From positions 1-38,865 of the forward strand of contig JAJRTO010000425.1 in the NCBI GenBank assembly GCA_024278235.1: 38,865 nucleotides of DNA, read 5' to 3'. The translations under genes and the position numbers were made by a program. Below the pieces are notes generated by a model. That model was not told the DNA's origin and did not search any database. It saw only the letters and a program-made list of their open reading frames with translations. Positions 35,001-38,865 of the stretch are shown one piece after another. The DNA comes from Candidatus Poribacteria bacterium. GTDB taxonomy: Bacteria > Poribacteria > WGA-4E > JAJRTO01. Position 1 is the stretch's first letter; the number at the start of each line of letters is the position of its first letter.

Positions 35001-36735
35001 CCCCGGATACGATGTGATTCCTAAAGGGCAACCTCCGACGCTATTTGGCTTTACAGTGGAGGTGACGGATGCTCAAAGTGCTGCAACAAGTGTTCAAGTG
35101 AACATCACCGTAAGCGATGTGAATGCCCCGCCTGAGATGACACATATTCAGAATGCCCTCCAGGATAATGTGGTGCCGACGTTCACTATCAATGAAGGAG
35201 CCACGCTCACGCTCGCATTACAGGCGACGGATGGAGATGGGGACACGCTCACCTTCTCAGCAGATCTCGGCTCGGCGGGCGGGATGGGGGCGGCATTGGC
35301 GAACGATCAGATCACCTGGACACCGCCGCCTCAAGCGGCTCCGCCTGCCGGCTCCAGGGAATACGTGATTCGTGTCACCGTTGTGGATGGCCGGGGTGGT
35401 TCGGATCAGCGTGAAGCCAAAATCCTTGTGCAACATGTCAACCAATCGCCCTCCTTTGTGAGCATTGGCTCCGAGGATGTGCAACAAGGACAAACGATCC
35501 TTATATCTGCAAAGGAACGCCAACAACTGCGACTGACCCTCAAAGCGACAGACGTGGACGGAGATTCGCTGACTTACTCGAAGGGGAACACGACACCTGC
35601 GGGTCTCACAGATCTAAAGGTTGAAGGCAGCGAACTGATATGGTCGATTCCCTTTACGTTTACGGATCAGAACACATCACCGAAGGACGTCTCGGTGGAA
35701 CTCATTGTGAGCGACGGTCAATCACAGGATACGGAGACGATCAAGATCCGTGTGGAAAATGTCAATAGTCCCCCCGTCTTCAAAACAATTGGCGGTCAGC
35801 AGGTTGTGGATGAGAAGACGTTGACCTTTAGCGTCGATGAGGAAGACACGCTGTCGCTGGATGTCGTCGTGGAAGACGAAGACACGCCGTACACACTCAG
35901 TGCCAACGGGATCCCTATGCAGTTTGGTGCGACGCTCGTGGGGAATACCTTCCAGTGGCAACCGTCCGATGACGTCGTTGTGCCTCCCGTAACGGAAACT
36001 ACCTTTGATGTTACCTTTATCGCGGATGACGGTCTGGATAAAACTCAACGGCTGATCCGTGTCCGGGTGCGGGATAAACGCCTGCCACCGGAGAACAATC
36101 TACCACCTGTTTTTGATCCCACCATTCCAAAATCGAGCACTGCCATGGAAGGCGTCCAAATTCAGATCGTTGTGTCTGCCACCGATGCGAACGGAGACAA
36201 CATCAGTTATCGTGCGTACTTCCGGAGTGCCCAATTATCCACAACGGGTGCAACGTTCGATCCCGGAACGAAAACATTTATGTGGACGCCACCGGAATCT
36301 TTGCTGAAACCACCTGTTGCATCCTCGTCGTTTGGTATCCGTTTCATTGCACAGGATGAGTGGGGAGCCCAGAGCCTCCTGGATGTCACAATAATCGTTG
36401 TGGATAGTCGTTTCGCTCAACCGGCTCCTGTTTTGGTGCCATCTGTATCACAGTTATGGCAGAACTATCCCAATCCTTTCAATGCGGAGACGTGGATCCC
36501 CTATGAACTCGCAGCGGATGGGAATGTTTATCTTACAATCTACAATGCTCGCGGAGTGGCTGTACGAACGCTCCATCCGGGACACAGAGTTGCGGGTGTT
36601 TATCTCAGCAAAGCTCGGGCTGCTTACTGGGATGGCCGCAATGATAACAGAGAAAAAGTCGCCAGTGGTATCTACTACTACCATCTGCGTACACGGAACT
36701 TTTCAGCGACTCGCCGTATGATAGTGAGTCAATAG
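26026..36735 (+). CDS. Giant secreted Ig/cadherin-repeat protein with embedded lectin domain
   Basis: A 3569-residue exported protein, about 28% of the window. A signal peptide (WLAVSAFLVFLPSWAYA) and an N-terminal domain (to ~160) are followed by about 28 Ig-like repeats of ~100-130 residues. Each repeat has an internal F-W-P-Y(D/N)-V signature (e.g. FSWTPTYDDVVHP) and ends D-NRPP-like (e.g. TVRDVNRAPTF), the putative-Ig/cadherin-like type. A poly-Gly linker (~791-812, GGGGSGGGGGGGGGPGG) separates repeats 5 and 6. At ~1590-1692 a LecA(PA-IL)-like lectin domain interrupts a repeat. The C terminus (~3474-3569) carries YPNPFNAETWIPYEL ... YWDGRN ... ASGIYYY, the module also ending the 13583-17623 product. 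It is probably a surface adhesin or filament-like scaffold. It sits between flagellin and flaG/fliS. AGAGGAGAG precedes ATG 26026. Confidence 0.85.
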   Translation: MRGTFGACVRWLAVSAFLVFLPSWAYAGQIIVDNVFINSTGWAQGQNYPILPEVVVSDNINEGDTVEIVITAHYEGAGNPELRYSFTPSTALIQELAGEQAYDDTFRFFLSYAIIEGAKYSTTIRVNYSAEAGAYVGGQWESDPGTDPTLSRELTFTLLNGNPEPEIQQIEDRVVGQDSLEFWIDEKELKSFEILAIDRPMDDASIEYRILNPDFYSVFNVAANPIDFTDAQYSPDARLNFVKAPHPNTGLDVIYLRWQPPSTAASPDQEQIYEYDLQVRDGALLADGVTVKAPESFSDLVRIRIHVVDRNADPVIETVEVFRGKEAEERQLVRIVATDVDDQPLTYEVLWGQISPWRTPWTSLTVEWKPFMDPVSAQQGMEVFLEWKPPYNAVLHSDTEQTFSVPILVKDSLNATAQQTVTFVIEDTNQPPDVEIGTVTVNGSNTIPEGQDGNGVPIYPIREMQDLDLSLIVSDLDTEDNPFVQIRYIDLIDPVSIGLPATGTTLDPQKLTWTPGYNVVTSISEPDPNATRDIHVRFTADDTFDTDDVDAIIRVYNGNRSPYFTDFTDMRNTSVVDVREQNPNDAVSYTVQETKTLRIKLEAEDPEQPYSALDISCDTDATKVIKDTDGFWYFVWTPGYDTIAHPNLSGEFTFDLRVTDTGGEPILSDRQRIKITVSDQNQDPNALGGNNSYEKFENDILTINLGTTDPDGDTLTYSFELISPGQQPSSIGSINPSTGVFTWNIPYDAVSLSEGQKDFVFRFKATDPYGGEIIKEITVTVHDVNQSVTTPPEPGGGGSGGGGGGGGGPGGLPGYEIIEDPDNAGTDIAFYRVIETELLAITLVDPDGDTLTGNTGVTAVDPVPGPYTNAYGPATAPTAGNNWQFSWTPTYDTVTIDVPDKESGVPYRDFRVLFTFNDGSREDQMEAIIRVYHKNRPPVIASLAVVASLVENQPAQVLIVATDEDGDPITYEPAGVNPSGLWDGVPSYKTNGNVYLEWTPPYTAVRHSNQNQNYDLTITVNDGQGGSDNDTLTVTVRDVNRAPTFTTFSRIQPTPQKDKSAIDGGTVEFLGADGASEQVEFRLRMSVTDPDAEDGHVYTFKDRGNLPASATIVDNELRWTPGFDDSGTYTFTVRVTESNVAEADRLVDEQQITLEVAETNRKPKFTQVVEDGGPTHALPADSIVQGTEMVELHIFIHVTDDDVADQAGLVITVESGLPANATFNTTPGGPAELIWTPDHDAVQRTSWPNKDYEIEFKVDDGNANGMSTQQITLRIEDVNREPGFTKIGGEVITSDTLLLPDSKKAVEGDPHTIALEADDPDDYDDPALSFTFVDGNDQTISGPYGATITLAHVIEWTPDYTIVQHSQGQTEVNFRVKVSDGRSSGDPNTTYPYKIVTVTVPVQNTNLEPVFTNVGNKPVVDPNPVEFLGTEGATEGVAFTAIYRLVATDPDLEDNDFGDLQYTLISGPGQIDPDTGELTWTPDFNTVIAEQSKIVTFTFEVRDPEPNSLTDRQTVRVEVSNANQPPFVLAVTAGDTTESVQGKTAHTLAAHATENVPFQMRLDALDEDDRLWVQGSAFEMLVPAGVALTSTNIQVQAGQVLFITANDRWTVDPTRGSIDADGHLGQGISIETGIVLGGLLGRIDNGDPFFVGTNKTLTVPANGILYLGPSDGVSGLSDNSGQLTVWITPSTGNFVRFSLISAPHSSNASIHPDSGLFSWTPTYDDVVHPATAGPYTFRFRVEDMFGSAGEIDLTIVVDDVNRAPVVPRQQGAQVQEQQTLRVELQPTDPDGDVPEMQSTSTVPAELNLQFVRDGSKYILTCAPELSVVPRSQQSKSFPIDFTIDDQFGTVNLQTPYTFTLTVKDYNPPPILTVPQPGETLTVQENQTITITAQVVDEENEPINLYCYFQAATISQLGGKFELNSTPPEGITAEGVFTWTPPYGTLRYPVAASTFGLRFYAKDSRGKTQVKDVKFTVVNANQPPEFTSIGGLDPNGPLLFELDEQEDWNIRLQATDPENDKLEFSIEVIGDSSDFGATLTGSLLAWQPSYETVPHEAPFETGNSWQRDFSVVFKVTDNVGGEDSLNGTIRVHDLNRTPVWNTILQDIFVHELQPAVVQLSATDPDQDTIAYNYQSLGSPTPEDDSPVTFDPAIGSFSWTPSQNVVIPPDESTKYQVKFMAVDSVAASAEQTLTIHVTNYNRDPVMGTIDPVIQSVREGETATITVAQGTDPENDPLTLRVNGDPLSLGGTFDPASRTFTWTPGYDLLSPPIVSTNYIVQFTLTDPYGGRTVEEAVITVLEFDPFAGNTPPVIQVQPTQATVPEEQTVTIEVQGSDPDGDTLQFNVSGMPPGATFQPKAGVTDVYLFTWTPPYHVNDPPVVSTRFQILFTVDDGKRGTDAMMAEVIVKDANAAPQILKIGGEPVVEGGILLFQITEGELLSLPVELLDPDGDRMVLNVSGDLTVQPVNGVWEYRPSYNTVTGGGTKDLDIIFTVTDTDGATDDAQVRITVVDRTPRFVTINGENVVPGEKITLTAVEGQESSYPFVVEAIGGHVFQGPNLPGGVIWNGDILQWTPPASTVSRSQGIRILKTDVTVLESGSGRSDQAILSVQVTHVDMPPSIAVIPDEVTQEGKTVGFSVVVTESDGDPYTLSMVTDIPPSVPQPTLSNDGSFTWLVPHSAVSPAQGQQVYQVTFSATDRDGTGTQTVKITVNHVNVPPSLPTIPDRVVSEGQTLSFSVQANDPDGDTLTYSGTNKLNGDQFSWLVDYDTVSSSEGYKVFTFTIQVDDGQGGQDSETFQVRVDHVNRPPEFQSVNGIAATGIPIDIQVVEGEAFAWPVVVAEPDGELMRLSIDAPDIPDAAFSEPEIAPTPPPGGSPPGPPPLLIGNVTLTGTVPYGIVASGQITQNITIKVEDPLRKSDREVIRLIIQHTNRPPEFIQIGSQSTATGIVVFSIKEGESLNLQLHARDPDGDVFSYSSGNSPSWAMISGTVLSLTPGYDVIPKGQPPTLFGFTVEVTDAQSAATSVQVNITVSDVNAPPEMTHIQNALQDNVVPTFTINEGATLTLALQATDGDGDTLTFSADLGSAGGMGAALANDQITWTPPPQAAPPAGSREYVIRVTVVDGRGGSDQREAKILVQHVNQSPSFVSIGSEDVQQGQTILISAKERQQLRLTLKATDVDGDSLTYSKGNTTPAGLTDLKVEGSELIWSIPFTFTDQNTSPKDVSVELIVSDGQSQDTETIKIRVENVNSPPVFKTIGGQQVVDEKTLTFSVDEEDTLSLDVVVEDEDTPYTLSANGIPMQFGATLVGNTFQWQPSDDVVVPPVTETTFDVTFIADDGLDKTQRLIRVRVRDKRLPPENNLPPVFDPTIPKSSTAMEGVQIQIVVSATDANGDNISYRAYFRSAQLSTTGATFDPGTKTFMWTPPESLLKPPVASSSFGIRFIAQDEWGAQSLLDVTIIVVDSRFAQPAPVLVPSVSQLWQNYPNPFNAETWIPYELAADGNVYLTIYNARGVAVRTLHPGHRVAGVYLSKARAAYWDGRNDNREKVASGIYYYHLRTRNFSATRRMIVSQ
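26512..36411 (+). repeat. Array of about 28 Ig-like repeats
   Basis: Repeat ends are marked by D/H-(V/T/K)-N-x-(P/A)-P motifs. The protein units align but the DNA is well diverged, so the array is old and unlikely to be an assembly collapse. Later repeats (about 20 onward) often use HVN and earlier ones DVN, suggesting block duplications. The count is by eye and may be off by one or two. Confidence 0.75.
30793..31101 (+). other. PA-IL (LecA)-like lectin domain inside the giant protein
   Basis: Residues ~1590-1692 read as a PA-IL-like fold: QAGQVLFITANDRW, then GGLLGRIDNGDPFFVG, LTVPANGILYLGPSDG and SDNSGQLTVWI. In LecA the equivalent GALIGRIG...PFFIG and N-D...NNSG regions form the Ca2+/galactose site; the Asp and Asn-rich loop is retained here (SDG...SDNSG). 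The segment interrupts an otherwise normal Ig repeat, which resumes with SLISAPHSSN ... FSWTP. Sugar binding by this domain is inference. Confidence 0.75.
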
Positions 36736-36753
36736 TGTAGAGGAGGTCTTTTC

Positions 36754-37023
36754 ATGGGAGTACAACCCGTGGGTGCCGCATCAGTTAAGGCAATGCAGAG
36801 TTCACGCAGGGAAATCCAGCAGAACCAGAATCGCCGGGCTGCTCAGACGGAGCGTGCCCGTAAATATGTTGATGGAAAGCTTGCCCGAAACCGACAGGCC
36901 GTTCAGGCCAGGGCAAAACAGAACCGTCAGGCTGTCTCCAATCGTATACAGGTTCTTACAGAGGAACAGGCGGTGCCAGCGTTTCTTGCGGCTGCGGCAA
37001 TTGGTGTGGACCTGACGATCTAA
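36754..37023 (+). CDS. Small basic helical protein of unknown function
   Basis: An 89-residue protein, rich in Arg, Gln, Asn and Ala (EIQQNQNRRAAQTERARKYV; NRQAVQARAKQNRQAVSNRI), with a short hydrophobic end (VPAFLAAAAIGVDLTI). It is predicted to be one long basic helix or coiled coil without a signal peptide. AGGAGG (36741-36746) is well placed before ATG 36754. It begins 18 bases after the giant gene and 47 bases before the flaG-like gene, so it is probably co-transcribed with them. No family is recognised. A small export-related or nucleic-acid-binding protein is possible. Confidence 0.65.
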   Translation: MGVQPVGAASVKAMQSSRREIQQNQNRRAAQTERARKYVDGKLARNRQAVQARAKQNRQAVSNRIQVLTEEQAVPAFLAAAAIGVDLTI

Positions 37024-37070
37024 TGGATGCGAGACACGACGAACCGATAGTTTAGAAGGAGGGAATGCTG

Positions 37071-37496
37071 ATGCGCATTGACAATGTTCAACCGTCTCCG
37101 GTGGGTTCAGAATACTTTGCCTCACTGCGGCAAAAGCAGGTAGAGGAGGATAGAATAGCAACCAACGCCGGAACCGTTGAAAACATTCGGCAACCACCGG
37201 AACCACCGGAGAAAGAACGCAAGATCGAACAGCTCGATGTATTACCCGATTCGGAGAACATGCTGGAGTTCGTTAAATCGTTCAATCGTTTCCTGCGCAC
37301 CATAGACAATGGCTACACGGTGCATTACGACCAATCCGCCGCACGAGACTACCTGGTTGTCAGGGATCTGGTGACGAATAAAGTATTGAGTCAGTACCCC
37401 GCAGAGGATATGTTGGAGTTGATCAGCCGCGTCCGATCCATGCTGCGGACTGTGCTTATCGGTGTGCATCCATCTCAGGTGGATCGGCACATCTAG
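37071..37496 (+). CDS. flaG: FlaG-like flagellar protein
   Basis: A 141-residue protein. The C-terminal half (FVKSFNRFLRTIDNGYTVHY, LVVRDLVTNKVLSQYPAEDM, then LELISRVRSML) matches the FlaG domain, linked to filament length and structure in several bacteria. The N-terminal half is polar and Pro/Glu-rich (disordered). I use ATG 37071, 8 bases after GGAGG (37058-37062); ATG 37065 is only 2 bases away from it. It lies directly upstream of fliS, the usual flaG-fliD-fliS neighbourhood, but fliD is absent. Confidence 0.85.
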   Translation: MRIDNVQPSPVGSEYFASLRQKQVEEDRIATNAGTVENIRQPPEPPEKERKIEQLDVLPDSENMLEFVKSFNRFLRTIDNGYTVHYDQSAARDYLVVRDLVTNKVLSQYPAEDMLELISRVRSMLRTVLIGVHPSQVDRHI

Positions 37497-37526
37497 CGAA
37501 CAACCGAAGAAAGGGCAGGTGAGCGA

Positions 37527-37958
37527 GTGAGTTTACCAGACAGTCGCAGCCACTACTACCGGAAGGCTCGCATTGAGACGGCCAGTCAGAGACAACTCAT
37601 TCTGATGGCTTATGATCGCATCCTGACAGATATCGAGGCTGCAATGAAATCCATAGAGATCGAAGAGGTCGAAGCAGCCAACAACAAACTCATCCATGCC
37701 CAGAGGATCGTGAATGTCCTCCTTGAGGCGGTCGACCAGAAGCACCCGCAGGTGGATCTGCTGGTGAACTTCTACATTTTTCTCAAGAGGAAACTGCTTC
37801 AGGCAAACATGGAGAAGGATCCTGCTATCTTACAGGGGCTGCTTCCGGCAATCGCAGAGATCCGGAATGCCTGGGAGATGGGATTCAAAAATCAGAGTTC
37901 GCATACCCCTCGAAGTACGACGGATACCAAGCAGCAAACCCTGAGCGTCGAGTTGTAG
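37527..37958 (+). CDS. fliS: Flagellin export chaperone FliS
   Basis: FliS binds flagellin's C-terminal D0 helix in the cytosol and prevents early polymerisation. The 143-residue all-helical product has the family motifs YYRKARIETASQRQLILMAY, DRILTDIEAA, and the later IHAQRIVNVLLEAVD region. Its C-terminal ~20 residues are Ser/Thr/Gln-rich. The start is GTG 37527, with AGGTGAG just upstream; no better start exists. It is 30 bases after flaG. Confidence 0.93.
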   Translation: MSLPDSRSHYYRKARIETASQRQLILMAYDRILTDIEAAMKSIEIEEVEAANNKLIHAQRIVNVLLEAVDQKHPQVDLLVNFYIFLKRKLLQANMEKDPAILQGLLPAIAEIRNAWEMGFKNQSSHTPRSTTDTKQQTLSVEL

Positions 37959-37964
37959 CTGCGA

Positions 37965-37998
37965 GGGCCGGAGTCGGCCCCTTAACCCACACGTGGGT
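37965..37998 (+). terminator. Possible weak terminator hairpins after fliS
   Basis: GGGCCG (37965-37970) pairs with CGGCCC (37975-37980) around GAGT. ACCCAC-ac-GTGGGT (37985-37998) is a second palindrome. There is no T-run after either, so intrinsic termination is uncertain. The rest of the 240-base gap to 38200 holds one more hairpin (CCCGG 38127-38131 with CCGGG 38142-38146) and no clear promoter. Confidence 0.35.
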
Positions 37999-38199
37999 AT
38001 TTCCAGTGCGAGTCCAAAAAGGAGCGATCATAAAGCACACACCTATCATCCCATCTGTTGTGATCTGTCCACTCATCGTTCCCATTTTGATTCCACTTTC
38101 TGAGACTTGAGGAATGAGGCCCAAACCCCGGGTATTGAACACCGGGCACTGCAATGGACGGGCGTAGAATGGCAATAGGCCGCAGGAGGAGATCCAGTC

Positions 38200-38865
38200 A
38201 TGAAAGTCAAGACATTCGTTTTCGGAATCGTTTTCGCACTCAGTCAGTTCATCCTGATCGGCAGCGGCTTATGCACGGACGTCGGCGGAACCATCGCCGC
38301 CGACACGACGTGGACGCTGGCCGACAGCCCGTTCACGCTCACCCAGAGCGTGCTCGTCAACCAGGGCGTCACACTCACGATTGAGGCCGGTGTTGAGGTT
38401 AGAATCGGGAACAACTTTGGAATACGTGTTGATGGCATGCTTATCGCCCAGGGCACGGCAGGAAACATGATCACCTTTACCTCAGCAGCAGGGACAACCC
38501 CTGGAAACTGGGGGAGCATCAACTTCACTAACACCAGTGTGGATGCGATGTTTGATGTTTTAGGAAACTACACAGATGGAAATATCCTGCAATATTGCAG
38601 GGTGATGTATGGTGGAGGAAGTGGTGCTAGTGGTGCTATACAGATTACATCTGCATCGCCTTTCATTGATCATTGCATAATCGAGGATAGTGGAACTTCA
38701 GGAATTAGTGGAACGAGTTCGCAGCTGTTGTGCATCAGCAACAACACAATTAGTAATAATGGAGGCAATGGTGGTGTGTTCGTTTATTCTTTCACAACGA
38801 CAAAAATCACCGGTAATACTATCAACGACAATGTATTCAATGATGGTGCTGCCGTATTTGTGTCC
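38200..38865 (+). CDS. Exported parallel beta-helix protein (partial, cut by window end)
   Basis: This frame stays open to the window edge (222 codons). AGGAGGA (38184-38190) lies 9 bases before ATG 38200. A signal peptide (KTFVFGIVFALSQFILIGSG) is followed by a region with the common secreted right-handed beta-helix opening: VNQGVTLTIEAGVEVRIG, then GIRVDGMLIAQGTAGNMITF and GNWGSINFTN. Parallel beta-helix rungs come next (PFIDHCIIEDSGTSGISG, ISNNTISNNGGNGGVFVY, ITGNTINDN). Such proteins are often adhesins or carbohydrate-active surface proteins. The C terminus is outside the window, so a sorting module cannot be checked. Confidence 0.85.
   Translation, partial: MKVKTFVFGIVFALSQFILIGSGLCTDVGGTIAADTTWTLADSPFTLTQSVLVNQGVTLTIEAGVEVRIGNNFGIRVDGMLIAQGTAGNMITFTSAAGTTPGNWGSINFTNTSVDAMFDVLGNYTDGNILQYCRVMYGGGSGASGAIQITSASPFIDHCIIEDSGTSGISGTSSQLLCISNNTISNNGGNGGVFVYSFTTTKITGNTINDNVFNDGAAVFVS

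Overview
The window is one continuous run of plus-strand genes, with no convincing gene on the minus strand. It encodes the middle and distal parts of a bacterial flagellum, interleaved with secreted, modular surface proteins. Paired FlgH (L-ring) and FlgI (P-ring) genes show a diderm cell. Two large secreted proteins end in a ~95-residue module (YPNPFN..TWIPYEL ... WDGRN ... ASG-Y-Y ... R-M), and there are cohesin/dockerin domains, long Ig-like arrays and a parallel beta-helix protein. I associate this style with uncultured Poribacteria and neighbouring lineages (Latescibacteria/KSB1-like). That assignment is a family-level impression, not a measurement.

Layout. 1-601: a regulatory stretch with a candidate folded RNA (93-214), a near-consensus sigma70 promoter (234-262) and a ~330 nt leader with several inverted repeats. 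602-13551: a tight flagellar operon, flgG-flgA-flgH-flgI-[flgJ-N/fliK-C fusion]-flgD-TIGR02530 protein-flgC-flgE-flgF-like-flgN-flgK-flgL. 13583-23899: seven closely spaced or overlapping genes: a cohesin/dockerin protein, a cohesin/Ig protein, a TPR lipoprotein, a PEGA/FGE-like protein, a two-lobed GNAT acetyltransferase and two small exported beta-domain proteins. 23900-24239: a control region with a sigma28-type promoter, a class-I cyclic-di-GMP riboswitch, an overlapping intrinsic terminator and a further hairpin. 24240-25853: flagellin. 26026-36735: a 3569-residue exported protein with about 28 Ig/cadherin-like repeats and an embedded LecA(PA-IL)-like lectin domain. 36754-37958: a small basic protein, FlaG-like and FliS. 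38200-38865: the start of an exported beta-helix protein cut by the window edge.

How it fits together. The first operon builds rod, rings, hook and hook-filament junction. The riboswitch puts flagellin under second-messenger control, and the arrangement predicts an ON switch. FliS and FlaG serve the filament. The exported cohesin, Ig and lectin proteins lie inside the flagellar locus, which suggests that motility and surface or adhesion functions are expressed together. Main novelties: the FlgJ-FliK fusion, a homologous extra module in both the hook protein and FlgK, the riboswitch-controlled flagellin, and the giant lectin-bearing protein where fliD is often found. flgB, fliD, flgM and fliA are not in this window.
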